A stretch of 64,000 nucleotides of DNA, taken from the NCBI RefSeq assembly GCF_021404545.1, contig NZ_JAAWWD010000004.1, forward strand, positions 62,001 to 126,000, read 5' to 3'. Made by a program: the position numbers and the translations under genes. The notes beneath the pieces were generated by a model. It was not told the origin of the DNA. It ran no database searches and saw only the letters and a program-made list of their open reading frames with translations. This document shows, piece by piece, positions 54,141 to 62,523 of this stretch (positions are counted from its first letter, which is position 1; every line of letters begins with the position of its first letter). This DNA comes from Aestuariivita sp. GTDB lineage: Bacteria > Pseudomonadota > Alphaproteobacteria > Rhodobacterales > Rhodobacteraceae.

Positions 54141-55591
54141 CACACAGCATCTCCCGCCGCGATATAGGCCGTCTTGACGGTGGTATAGAACTCGGCCGCC
54201 GCCTTGCCCTGCTCGCGCGGGCCATACGAACTGTCGCCACGCCCACCGAAGGGCACATGGTAATCCGTGCCAGCGGTGGGCAGGTTCACCATCACACAAC
54301 CCGATTGCGCATGGCGGCGGAAATGGCTGGCGCGCGCCAACGAGGTCGTCACAATCCCGGAGGTCAGACCGAATTGCGTATCGTTCACGATACTCAACGC
54401 ATGTTCGTACCCGTCCGCCTTGATGACCGAGGCGAGTGGCGCGAACATCTCTTCGCGGTTGATCCGCATGTCGTTGGATGTATTCAGGAATACGCCAGGG
54501 CTCATGTAATAGCCCTGTTTGTTCAGCTCCAGCCGCGCCCCGCCGCAGACCAGTTCGGCCCCTTCGGATTTGCCAAGATCGACATAGGTCAGGTTTTCGT
54601 CAAGCTGTTGCTGGGAGACCACCGGCCCCATCTGAACCCCGTCCTCCAGCGCGTGACCCACCTTCATGGCCCGGGCACCCGCCACCAGTTTGTCGACAAA
54701 AGCGTCATGAATGGCGGCATGGACCACCAGGCGCGAAGAGGCCGTGCATTTTTGCCCCGAGCCTCCGAACGCCCCGCCAAGCGCCAAAGTGACCGCCAGA
54801 TCCAGATCCGCGTCATCCATCACGGCCAGGGCGTTTTTGGACCCCATTTCCATCTGGACCTTGGTCAGGTTTCCGATGGCCGCGGCGGCGATTGATTTTC
54901 CGACAGGCACCGAGCCGGTGAAGCTGATCGCGTTGACCTTGGGGTTTTCGACAAGCCGTTGCCCGATGGATCGGCCCGAGCCCATCACCAAGCTGAAAAG
55001 ACCCTTGGGAATGTCTTGACGGCTGATGATCTCGGTCAGGGCCACGGCCGAGGCCGGTGTGATGTTCGCGGGCTTCCAGACCACTGCGTTGCCATAACAA
55101 AGGGCCGGTGCGATCTTCCACGAAGCGGTTGCCGTCGGGAAGTTCCAGGGGCTGATGACGGCCACCACACCCACCGGTTCCCGGCGCACATCCACCTCGA
55201 CGCCCGGGCGCACGGACTCGGCGTTTTCGCCCAGTTGGCGCAGGCATTCGGCGGCGTAATAGGTAAAGAACTGCCCGGCACGGTAGACCTCGCCCCGGCC
55301 CTCGGCAAAGGGTTTGCCTTCCTCTCGGGACAAGAGCGTGCCCAGCTCATCCGCGCGCGCCATCAGTTCGGTCCCGATGGCATTCAGCACCGCTTGCTTG
55401 CGTTCGATGCCGTAGGTTGCCCAAGCCTGTTGTGCAACGCGGGCCTGATCCAGCGTCGCCTCCAACTGGTCGGCGTCGGCTTGGGCAAAGAGACCGATGA
55501 TATCGCTGAGGTCGGATGGGTTGACGTTCTCAATCTCGCCTTCGCCAGTCAGCCATTCTCCTGCGATCAGGTTTTTGTGTATCTGGGTCAT
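54140..55591 (-). CDS. Aldehyde dehydrogenase (alpha-ketoglutaric semialdehyde dehydrogenase-like)
   Basis: 483 aa, full length. NAD(P)-binding (SFTGSVPVGKSIAAAA), catalytic Glu in MEMGSKNAL and catalytic Cys in GQKCTASSRL are present. The GQKCTASSR pattern and PWNFPTATASWKIAPAL fit 2-oxoglutarate semialdehyde (2,5-dioxovalerate) dehydrogenases, which end hydroxyproline and related catabolic routes; succinic semialdehyde-type substrates remain possible. The gene is first in the operon, divergent from the GlxA-type AraC regulator, and coupled to the dipeptidase gene. Confidence 0.87.
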   Translation of the reverse strand: MTQIHKNLIAGEWLTGEGEIENVNPSDLSDIIGLFAQADADQLEATLDQARVAQQAWATYGIERKQAVLNAIGTELMARADELGTLLSREEGKPFAEGRGEVYRAGQFFTYYAAECLRQLGENAESVRPGVEVDVRREPVGVVAVISPWNFPTATASWKIAPALCYGNAVVWKPANITPASAVALTEIISRQDIPKGLFSLVMGSGRSIGQRLVENPKVNAISFTGSVPVGKSIAAAAIGNLTKVQMEMGSKNALAVMDDADLDLAVTLALGGAFGGSGQKCTASSRLVVHAAIHDAFVDKLVAGARAMKVGHALEDGVQMGPVVSQQQLDENLTYVDLGKSEGAELVCGGARLELNKQGYYMSPGVFLNTSNDMRINREEMFAPLASVIKADGYEHALSIVNDTQFGLTSGIVTTSLARASHFRRHAQSGCVMVNLPTAGTDYHVPFGGRGDSSYGPREQGKAAAEFYTTVKTAYIAAGDAV

Positions 55592-55853
55592 GATAGTGCC
55601 GCCTCGTAACTACATTCGGAGTTCGGGCGACATTGACACCTGTATCTGATTCAGACAAATTAAAACAAATGAAAGTAACTACAGAAAAGATGAAATTTAG
55701 GGCATCTGGAGCAGGCCGCAGTGCCCCGTGGTCTTTGGTCCGCGCCCAAGCGTTGAACGTTTGCCGGGATGCTTTACCCTCGCCCTGCGACACCGCACCG
55801 CTTGAGGTGAGGTGCCGGGCGCATACGCGCCGGGCACAGACAGGGAGGGGACC

Positions 55854-56885
55854 ATGAACAGACCGACCGTCCAGCCGATTGAGGTCGGCATTCTGATCTT
55901 TCCTGGATTTCCGATGTCCTGCCTGACCTCCTGTATCGAGCCGCTGCGCGCTGCGAATGAGATCACCGGTACGGATGCGTTCCGCTGGGCCGTTGTCAGT
56001 GAGACGCCAGATCCGGTGGCGGCATCGGCCGGTGTAAGCTTTTCGCCGGATATGACGCTGGCGGAGGTCAAATCGCTCGACTTTCTGTTCTTTGCGTCCA
56101 GCCCGGCAGGCCGGTTCGAGGCCCCTGCGGTCGCAGGCGCGGCGCTACAGCGGGTTCTGCGCAACAATGGCAGGTTGGGGGCATTCAGCGCGGGTATCTT
56201 TCCCTTGGCTGCGACAGGTCTGACCGGCACCCATCCGGTGTCGCTGCACTGGTGTTACGAGCGGGCCTTCCGCACCACGTTTCCCGACATTCCGACCCAG
56301 GATTCGCTGATCTGTGACGCGGGGCCCTTTGTGACGGCCTCCGGTGCCTCTGCGGTGTTCGATCTGATGCTCGATCTGATCGAGACCCGTGTGGGCGGCG
56401 ATGTCATGACCGAGGTCGCCTGCTGGTTCCAGCATCCGGTCGTGCGCGGGTCGGCAATCACGCAGAAAATTCCTGCCTATTCGACGGCCAAAAGCGCGGA
56501 TCTGCTGCCAAAGCAGTTGGAAAAGGCGATCCGTCTGTTTGCGGCAAATATCGACGCGCCACTGCGGGTCGGTGATATCGCGGATCAGGTCGGATTGTCA
56601 TCGCGCACGCTTGAACGGCGTTTCAAGCGCGCCCTGGGCCAATCGCCGATGCAGTACTTTCGGACCATGCGGATGAAGCAGGCACGCCAGCTCGTGCTTT
56701 ATTCCAACACCTCGATCGGCGAGATTGCCCAGCTTGTCGGGTACGCAGCCCCTGGTGTCTTCAGTCGCCATTATCGGGACAGCTTCGGCGTCAGTCCGGC
56801 CATGGACCGCAACAGCAAGACATCGCTGCGCATCGGCGATGGCGATTTTCTGCCCCCCGAACTCAGCCTTGGCCAGGTGCTTTAG
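55854..56885 (+). CDS. GlxA-type AraC-family transcriptional regulator (DJ-1/PfpI domain)
   Basis: 343 aa. An N-terminal DJ-1/PfpI-like domain (about 8-190) is followed by two AraC HTHs (about 225-320; VGDIADQVGLSSRTLERRFKRALGQSPMQYF, core LSSRTLERRFKRALG). CdhR, GbdR and ArgR of this group regulate carnitine, glycine betaine and arginine breakdown. ATG 55854 follows GGGAGGGGACC. It is divergent from the aldehyde dehydrogenase/M19/BCCT operon, 262 bp away, and most likely activates it when a quaternary amine or its product is bound. Confidence 0.88.
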   Translation: MNRPTVQPIEVGILIFPGFPMSCLTSCIEPLRAANEITGTDAFRWAVVSETPDPVAASAGVSFSPDMTLAEVKSLDFLFFASSPAGRFEAPAVAGAALQRVLRNNGRLGAFSAGIFPLAATGLTGTHPVSLHWCYERAFRTTFPDIPTQDSLICDAGPFVTASGASAVFDLMLDLIETRVGGDVMTEVACWFQHPVVRGSAITQKIPAYSTAKSADLLPKQLEKAIRLFAANIDAPLRVGDIADQVGLSSRTLERRFKRALGQSPMQYFRTMRMKQARQLVLYSNTSIGEIAQLVGYAAPGVFSRHYRDSFGVSPAMDRNSKTSLRIGDGDFLPPELSLGQVL

Positions 56886-57189
56886 CGGCGCCCCGCGATG
56901 CGAGGCTTGGCCGCTGAACGTTCGGCCCCCGATCGGATACAACGGCACCGCGCCGGGTCCATGCAGTAATCAGCGCGTGTCTATCGGCATGGATCCAATT
57001 GAGACAGATCGCACCAGCAGGCAGCCCGCAACCCGATATGATCGCGACCATCGTTTTCGCGGAGTGGCAAGACAGTCCATCATTTCAGAAATTACGAAAT
57101 TTGATTAATAAATTTGCGTTTGGCTTAAATCTTGCCCGGACGTATGACCGGTGTGACAGTGCAAGTCAAACAGAGAAGGTGACACTGAA
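56886..57189. other. Intergenic stretch before RidA gene
   Basis: About 300 bp with no supported gene. The last 90 bp are AT-richer (ATTTGATTAATAAATTTGCG near 57098-57117) and probably hold the RidA gene promoter. Confidence 0.4.
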
Positions 57190-57549
57190 ATGCCAACCAC
57201 ACTCACCAAGACCGGCGGGTCCGCCCGGTTCTCAGCGATTGCCGCGCATGGAGGGCAGATCCATCTGGCGGGTCAGGTCTCGCAGCTAAAAGATGCCGAT
57301 ATCGTCGAGCAATCCCGCGATGTGTTTTCCAAGGTGGATGCGTTGCTGGCGCAAGCCGGGTCGCGCAAAGACGACATCATCTCGGTGCAGGTCTGGCTGA
57401 CCGATATCGCCGACTATGATGGGATGAACAGCGCCTGGGACGACTGGGTGCGCAACATTACGCCGCCCACCCGCGTCTGCGTAGAGGCGCGGCTGGCCAA
57501 GCCGCACTATAAGGTCGAAGTGCTTGTTATCGCGGCGGCAGAGGGCTGA
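57190..57549 (+). CDS. RidA (YjgF/UK114) family protein, short form
   Basis: 119 aa, typical RidA size. Family features: GGQIHLAGQVS, ISVQVWLTDIADYDGMNSAWDDWV and the C-terminal TRVCVEARLAKPHYKVEVLVIA, in which the Arg of the enamine-deaminase active site is visible (TPPTR). It probably clears imines or enamines made by nearby amino acid or amine catabolism. It stands alone downstream of the AraC gene. Confidence 0.9.
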   Translation: MPTTLTKTGGSARFSAIAAHGGQIHLAGQVSQLKDADIVEQSRDVFSKVDALLAQAGSRKDDIISVQVWLTDIADYDGMNSAWDDWVRNITPPTRVCVEARLAKPHYKVEVLVIAAAEG

Positions 57550-58005
57550 CCCAACCGCACGCGATCCGCTCAAACGCCTCTCGGTGGCCAGTGGAAACCT
57601 GGCCCCTGAGTTCCCTATGCGCCACCGTGCCGCGCGGGCCGTGATCCGCTTGCATGAGTGCGGCCTAAGGCTGACCCGACGGATACTGGCAGCTCAAAAT
57701 CAAACCCGCGATTTATGACAAGCCCGCCTGACCCGTTTGAACTCAGGGTCTCGGATCTGGGGCTGGCTGTCGGTGAAACCGTGGGCTGTCCTGTCCGACC
57801 GTTGAAATCCCGCTCCGGTACGGGCCATTTGCCCCTTTTCCAGCTGACTTTCTGATGCCAACGGCTTGTCCCACAGAAGGGGTTGGGCCGGGTTGGATTG
57901 GCGCTCTCCGCACCAATCGGCGATACCTCGTTTAAAATCTCTCGGAACAAGGAGCGGCCCTGCTGCGTTGATCGGGTGAACACTCACCTACGAAAGGAGC
58001 CCGTC
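57550..58005. other. Intergenic stretch holding a stress-type promoter
   Basis: About 450 bp without a supported gene; its main recognisable element is the GGAAC-N17-CGTT promoter at 57944-57969. Confidence 0.5.
57944..57969 (+). promoter_or_regulatory. EcfG-type general stress promoter
   Basis: GGAAC (57944-57948), a 17-bp spacer and CGTT (57966-57969) match the alphaproteobacterial general stress sigma factor consensus GGAAC-N16/17-CGTT. It lies 36 bp upstream of the YqjD-like start codon, a good distance for a short leader. Confidence 0.6.
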
Positions 58006-58338
58006 ATGGCACGCGCCCAAACGACAAATGGCAAAACGTCGACCCCTGACACAAGCGATCTTGCGGCCCAGATCGAGACGCTCAAGACCGACCTGGCAAA
58101 TCTCACCTCGATGATTGGCGAGATCGGCACAGCGCAGAGCGAGCGGGCCAAGGGTGCGATCCAGGACAAGCTGGAAGGCGCGCGCGAGACCGGAGCAGCC
58201 CGCGTCGCGGACGCCAAGGATCAGGCGGCCAAGCTCGGTGCCGAAGCCAATGATTTCGTGGTCCGTCAACCGGCTACGGCCCTGGGCATCGCTGCCGGGA
58301 TTGGCTTTCTGATCGGCATGCTGGGCGCAAGGAGATAA
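58006..58338 (+). CDS. DUF883 (YqjD/ElaB-like) membrane-anchored protein
   Basis: 110 aa. A charged alpha-helical N-terminal part (about 15-85, coiled-coil-like, rich in Ala, Lys and Glu) ends in a single glycine-rich C-terminal helix (ALGIAAGIGFLIGMLGARR), the layout of YqjD/ElaB. In E. coli these stress-induced proteins tether ribosomes to the inner membrane. ATG 58006 follows AAAGGAG at 7 nt. It is followed after 1 nt by a YqjE-like gene, the same order as in enterobacteria. Confidence 0.85.
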   Translation: MARAQTTNGKTSTPDTSDLAAQIETLKTDLANLTSMIGEIGTAQSERAKGAIQDKLEGARETGAARVADAKDQAAKLGAEANDFVVRQPATALGIAAGIGFLIGMLGARR

Positions 58339-58339
58339 G

Positions 58340-58690
58340 ATGTTGCGCAGTCTCAAAGACGCCTCTGCCCGTGTCGGCCGACGTGCGGCCTTGGGCACCT
58401 GCGCGTCGCTCTCGATACTTGTCGGGCTTGGCTTCCTGACGACGGCCCTTTGGATTTATCTGTCTCAGGTTCTGGGGACATTGCACGCGGCCGGACTGAT
58501 CGGGCTGATCTATCTAGGGATCGGCCTGATCCTGCTGGGCGTGCTCTCCGCCTCAGGCAAAACGCAGGGCGAGCGCACCATCGCAGAGACCCCGCAGACG
58601 GAACCGAATGCCGCTGCGGCCCCCTTGGTCGAGGCCTTTCTCTACGGTCTTAAGGCGGGCTCCCAGGCGTCCAGGGCGCGCACCGGCTAG
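58340..58690 (+). CDS. YqjE-like phage-holin superfamily membrane protein
   Basis: 116 aa with two membrane helices (about 24-46 and 52-72) separated by a tight turn, in the style of the DUF1469/YqjE holin-superfamily proteins. The C-terminal ~45 residues are Ala/Glu-rich and soluble. It starts 1 nt after the DUF883 stop, so the two are co-translated. The role is unknown; a membrane partner of the YqjD-like protein is likely. Confidence 0.75.
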   Translation: MLRSLKDASARVGRRAALGTCASLSILVGLGFLTTALWIYLSQVLGTLHAAGLIGLIYLGIGLILLGVLSASGKTQGERTIAETPQTEPNAAAAPLVEAFLYGLKAGSQASRARTG

Positions 58691-58999
58691 GGCAGTCGAT
58701 CCGCAAGGGTAAGGGATCCTGCGCGATGTCGGATGGGCCTCGCGCAGGACCGCCCCCGCGACAGGTCGAGGGCGTCTGCGCCTGGCGCACTGGCCAGGCA
58801 GCGCGTGATCTTGCGAGATGCGGGTTCATTCCTTGTTTGGCACGACCATGGGTCGAACTCTCTGGCGTGAACCGCGCTCATCATCTCAGCGGAGATCCCC
58901 AGGTCCGGTCCGCCGGGCGTTCCCTTTCTCAGCCAAGTTGCGATAGAACAAGGCCCGGACCCTTGGCATATGCCATCGTAACTGGGCAGGAGGCATGAC
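58691..58999. other. Intergenic stretch before PRC-barrel gene
   Basis: About 310 bp; no gene supported. It carries a ribosome binding site (GGCAGGAGGCATGAC) at its end. I see no clear palindrome. Confidence 0.4.
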
Positions 59000-59704
59000 A
59001 TGCTACGTTCACTTGACGATCTGACCCGCTTTACCGCTGTCGCGGCGGACGCATCCTTTCCAATCAAGGACGTCTTCTTTTCACTTTCTGACCGAACCCT
59101 GGTCTATTTGCTGGTCGACACCGGATCTTGGTTCGACAGCGACACGGTTCTGGTCTCTGCCGGTTTGATATCGGACGTGTCGACGGATGCACGCACGCTC
59201 ACCCTGGACACGGACGAGAGCCAGATCAGGGCGGCCCCCGAATGGCATGAAGAGCATGCGTCTTTGCTGTCAGCGATGCCGCCCATCGTGGTCGGCCCGT
59301 TCGGCAATACCATTTCGCCCGCTATGATGGTGGCCATCGCCAGCGCTTCGATGGAGTCTGAGCCTGCCGATACGACATTGACGCAAACCCTTGAACACTA
59401 TGGCAAGATCAAGGGTATGGATGTGTTTGGAAGTGACAATCAGCTTGGCACCCTGGTGGATCTGCTTGTGGATTTCGAGACGCGCAAGATCACTCATCTG
59501 GTGATCGACAATGGCAAGGTCCTTGCTGGTCGGCAGCTTTTGGTTCCGATCGAAAAGCTGAGATATCAGGCAGAACAGGGCACACATCTGGTCCTCGCTC
59601 TGACCTCAAGCGAGCTGGAAGACGCACCGCAGATCGAAACAGCCGACCGGCTCGACCGCAACTGGATTGACGTCCTGCGCACCTATTACCGGCTGCCGAC
59701 CTGA
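59000..59704 (+). CDS. PRC-barrel domain protein
   Basis: 234 aa, cytosolic, with two PRC-barrel-like segments: about 10-75 (SFPIKDVFFSLSDRTLVYLLVDTG) and about 132-200 (KIKGMDVFGSDNQLGTLVDLLVDFETRKITHLVIDNG, core GMDVFGSDNQLGTLVDLLVD). PRC barrels occur in photosynthetic reaction-centre H subunits, RimM and many stress proteins; here there is no membrane helix, so a stress or RNA-related role is more likely. ATG follows GGAGGCATGAC. Its position after the stress-type pair suggests a shared condition. Confidence 0.85.
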   Translation: MLRSLDDLTRFTAVAADASFPIKDVFFSLSDRTLVYLLVDTGSWFDSDTVLVSAGLISDVSTDARTLTLDTDESQIRAAPEWHEEHASLLSAMPPIVVGPFGNTISPAMMVAIASASMESEPADTTLTQTLEHYGKIKGMDVFGSDNQLGTLVDLLVDFETRKITHLVIDNGKVLAGRQLLVPIEKLRYQAEQGTHLVLALTSSELEDAPQIETADRLDRNWIDVLRTYYRLPT

Positions 59705-59916
59705 TTGTCTGGGCGGCAGGCCGGGCCGGATCTGACGCGTTGCCTTCAAGACGGGTGGCAGGGCAAATCTTGTCCCTGGGCGCTCTGTCCTGCGGCAAAC
59801 GCTTATGTGCCTTGCCCTTGAGCCGGGCTTGCATCGCCTGTGGGCCGCGCCAGCCATCGAACGCAGCGCGGACATGGTCCTTTGGTGGGTCTTTGGACCC
59901 GGTGCGACGGTAGGGG

Positions 59917-60816
59917 TCACACGACAGCAGCGGCCTCATCGGCGAAGATGTTGCGCAGCCATTCTCGAAACATCTCGACCTCCGGTCGGTGCAGGCGCTG
60001 TGATTTCCCACGGATCAGGTAATGTGACTGATGGAAGGGTACAGGGTCGCCGACGATCGCGACACCGGCGCCCGCGGCAACCGCACTCTGTGCAAACCGC
60101 GCTTGAATCGCCGCGTGTCCACCCCCCGCTGCGACCAGTGCGATGGCAACCGTCGTTGTATCCACGATCAAGGCCGACTTGGAGATGGGCACCCCCACCC
60201 CCTGCGCTGACAGATACCGGTGCCACATATCCTCGTAGCCCAGAATGTGGAGGAGCGGCACGGTCGCAAAGTCGGGGCTGTCCACGGTGATGACCGGGCC
60301 TTTGCTGGACTGGATGGGCACGATTGCTTCGGTCGAGATCTGTTCGACTTCAAGCCCGGGCCAGTGACCGACCCCTTGCCGAACATCGACATCCACATCC
60401 TCGTCTGAAATCGACGTGGCCCAGATGGTCGAGATCAGGCGCACGCTGATCCCCGGGTGAGCGGCGGTAAACCGTGGCAGGCGGGGGGCCAGCCACAACG
60501 CGGCCGTCGAAATCGGGGCCCGCACCGTGATCGTCTGGCGCGCCACCGGTCCGAACAAGCTGGTTGTCGCCAGGTCGATATTCGTCAACGCCTCGGTTAC
60601 GGATTGCAAATAGGCCTGCCCCATCGCGCTGAGCGATAAATGACGCGCGCGGCGCACGAACAACTGACAGCCCAGCGTGGCTTCGAGTGACTTGATATGC
60701 AGGCTGATCGCGGTTTGGGTCAGACCAAGCTCGCGCCCGGCCTGGGTAAAGCTCAGCAGCCGCGCGGCGGCCTCGAAACTGCGCAGCCAGGTCAGGTTCG
60801 GGGCGCGTGGTTGCAT
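59917..60816 (-). CDS. LysR-family transcriptional regulator (GcvA-like)
   Basis: 299 aa. HTH at about 8-67 (LSFTQAGRELGLTQTAISLHIKSLE, core LTQTAISLHIKSLE) with the GcvA-type N-terminus NLTWLRSFEAAARLLSF. ATG 60816 fits the family start. It is divergent from the cupin gene at 60939; the 122-bp intergenic space is AT-rich (GATTATTATTCG) and should hold its binding site. A LysR divergent from a small cupin is also the arrangement of DddW in Ruegeria pomeroyi. Confidence 0.87.
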   Translation of the reverse strand: MQPRAPNLTWLRSFEAAARLLSFTQAGRELGLTQTAISLHIKSLEATLGCQLFVRRARHLSLSAMGQAYLQSVTEALTNIDLATTSLFGPVARQTITVRAPISTAALWLAPRLPRFTAAHPGISVRLISTIWATSISDEDVDVDVRQGVGHWPGLEVEQISTEAIVPIQSSKGPVITVDSPDFATVPLLHILGYEDMWHRYLSAQGVGVPISKSALIVDTTTVAIALVAAGGGHAAIQARFAQSAVAAGAGVAIVGDPVPFHQSHYLIRGKSQRLHRPEVEMFREWLRNIFADEAAAVV

Positions 60817-60938
60817 GTCTAGCACCAAAAAATTTTGCAGATAAAGCGGATTATTATTCGTTTCTCTTTTGCGTTCAACCAATCAAGTATCGCCTGAAAT
60901 TCATGTCAGCGATGGCCATCGCAGAGGGAGGAAATGAC

Positions 60939-61397
60939 ATGCCTGCACCCCCGGTTGAGGCCGAGGTTTTTGTCGTTGATGCCGCGGCAAACGACAATCG
61001 CGCCGGTTCTTTCGCAGCTTCGCGATATGTCGTCCATGCGGATGACCAGCCAATCGAAGGGGGCTTCGGTCCACAATATGGCGGTGTAACCTGGCGCACC
61101 TTGATCTGTCGGGACCGGATGGCCTCTTCCGAACTGGTTTTGGGTGTCGCACAAATCCCCGCAGGCGGACTGCTGGCGGCGCATCGGCACCCCCCGGCCG
61201 AGTTCTATTTCGTTCTTTCCGGTTCGGGCGTGGTGACTATCGACGGCGCGGCCCATCCGGTCATCCGCAGTTCGACCGTCTACATTCCCGGCAATGCGGA
61301 ACACAGCTTTGCCGCCGGTCCGGACGGCGTATCCTTTGCCTATGGTTTTGCCATGCATGCCTTTGGTGAGGTCGAATACACGTTTTCCGAAGAGTAG
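60939..61397 (+). CDS. Small cupin protein, candidate DddW-type DMSP lyase
   Basis: 152 aa single-domain cupin from ATG 60939, preceded by GGGAGGAAATGAC. The metal site is visible: H82-x-H84-x3-E88-x-Y90 (HRHPPAEFY) and H122 (PGNAEHSF). To my recollection the DMSP lyase DddW of R. pomeroyi has the same length and the same spacing of two His, Glu, Tyr and a later His, and is likewise divergent from a LysR gene. Such enzymes cleave dimethylsulfoniopropionate to dimethyl sulfide and acrylate. Other cupins share part of this motif, so the assignment is tentative. Confidence 0.7.
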   Translation: MPAPPVEAEVFVVDAAANDNRAGSFAASRYVVHADDQPIEGGFGPQYGGVTWRTLICRDRMASSELVLGVAQIPAGGLLAAHRHPPAEFYFVLSGSGVVTIDGAAHPVIRSSTVYIPGNAEHSFAAGPDGVSFAYGFAMHAFGEVEYTFSEE

Positions 61398-61458
61398 CGG
61401 GCCTGGGAATGCCCGCCGTCTGCCCGTGAGATCGCGGTGCCTAGCAAAGGAGCAAGAT

Positions 61459-62430
61459 ATGAAGATCGGATTTATCGGACTTGGCAATGTCGGTGGTAAG
61501 CTGGCTGGATCCATCCTGCGCAACGGGTTTGACCTGACAGTGCGCGATCTCAACGAGGAGCTGGTAGGGGCGTTCGTTGCGCGCGGGGCGGGCCGCGCCG
61601 ACAGCCCAAAGGAGTTGGCAGAAACCTGTGATATCGTCATCACCTGCCTGCCATCGCCGACCGCCTGTTCTGAGGTGATGGAAGCCGAGGACGGTGTCCT
61701 GGCGGGCCTGAGCAAGGGCAAGATCTGGGCCGAGATGTCCACCACCGACAAAGCCGAGGTCAAACGGATCGCAGACCGGGTGCGCGCCAAGGGGGCCGCG
61801 CCGATCGAATGCCCCGTTTCGGGCGGCTGCCACCGGGCGGCCACCGGCAATATATCGATCTTTGCCGGTTGTGACCGCGAGACGTTCGAGCGGATGTTGC
61901 CGATGCTGACGACGCTGGGCCGTCGGGTTCTGCACACTGGCGAGATCGGCTCGGCCTCGGTCTTGAAGGTGATGACGAACTATCTGGCCACTGCCAATCT
62001 GCTGACAATCGCCGAGGCCCTGGTCACGATGAAGGCCGCCGGGATCGATCTGGCCACCACCTATGAGGCGATCACGATCTCTTCGGGCACGTCTTTCGTC
62101 GCGGAAACCGAAGGACAGGTCATTCTGAACGGCAGCCGCGATATCTCGTTCACGATGGATCTGGTAAAAAAGGATATCGGCCTTTTTCAGAAGATCGCCG
62201 AGGACAACGGCGTCCCGTTGGAAATCAGCCCGCTGATGATCGAGATTTTCGCGGATGGCATCGCCCGCTATGGCGAACGCGAATTGTCGCCCAACATCAT
62301 CCGACGTCTTGAGGATGCAACCGGACTAGCGATTCTGGCCGACGGATTTCCCGACGAGATGACAGATGATGAACCCGAAGAGCCGGGCTATGAGGTTGTT
62401 CCGATGGCCCGACGGGCCGCACCGTCCTAG
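61459..62430 (+). CDS. 3-Hydroxyisobutyrate dehydrogenase-family NAD(P)-dependent enzyme
   Basis: 323 aa. N-terminal Rossmann fold with GFIGLGNVGGKLA (about 4-16), a substrate-binding segment CPVSGGCHRAATGN (about 120) and the catalytic Lys region LKVMTNYLA (about 175); the all-alpha C-terminal domain follows, with an acidic ~30-residue tail. The family oxidises beta-hydroxy acids (3-hydroxyisobutyrate, tartronate semialdehyde reduction, 3-sulfolactaldehyde-type substrates). ATG follows AAAGGAGCAAGAT. It lies 61 bp after the cupin gene and may be co-transcribed; a 3-hydroxypropionate-like product from DMSP would be a logical substrate. Confidence 0.87.
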   Translation: MKIGFIGLGNVGGKLAGSILRNGFDLTVRDLNEELVGAFVARGAGRADSPKELAETCDIVITCLPSPTACSEVMEAEDGVLAGLSKGKIWAEMSTTDKAEVKRIADRVRAKGAAPIECPVSGGCHRAATGNISIFAGCDRETFERMLPMLTTLGRRVLHTGEIGSASVLKVMTNYLATANLLTIAEALVTMKAAGIDLATTYEAITISSGTSFVAETEGQVILNGSRDISFTMDLVKKDIGLFQKIAEDNGVPLEISPLMIEIFADGIARYGERELSPNIIRRLEDATGLAILADGFPDEMTDDEPEEPGYEVVPMARRAAPS

Positions 62431-62523
62431 AGATCGGGTCAAGCCCATCCGTGTTATCGCAGTTCTTGGGCGGTTAGATTGGTGGCGGCCGCCTCGGCCC
62501 GGGCTTCGGCGTCCAGGCGCAGA

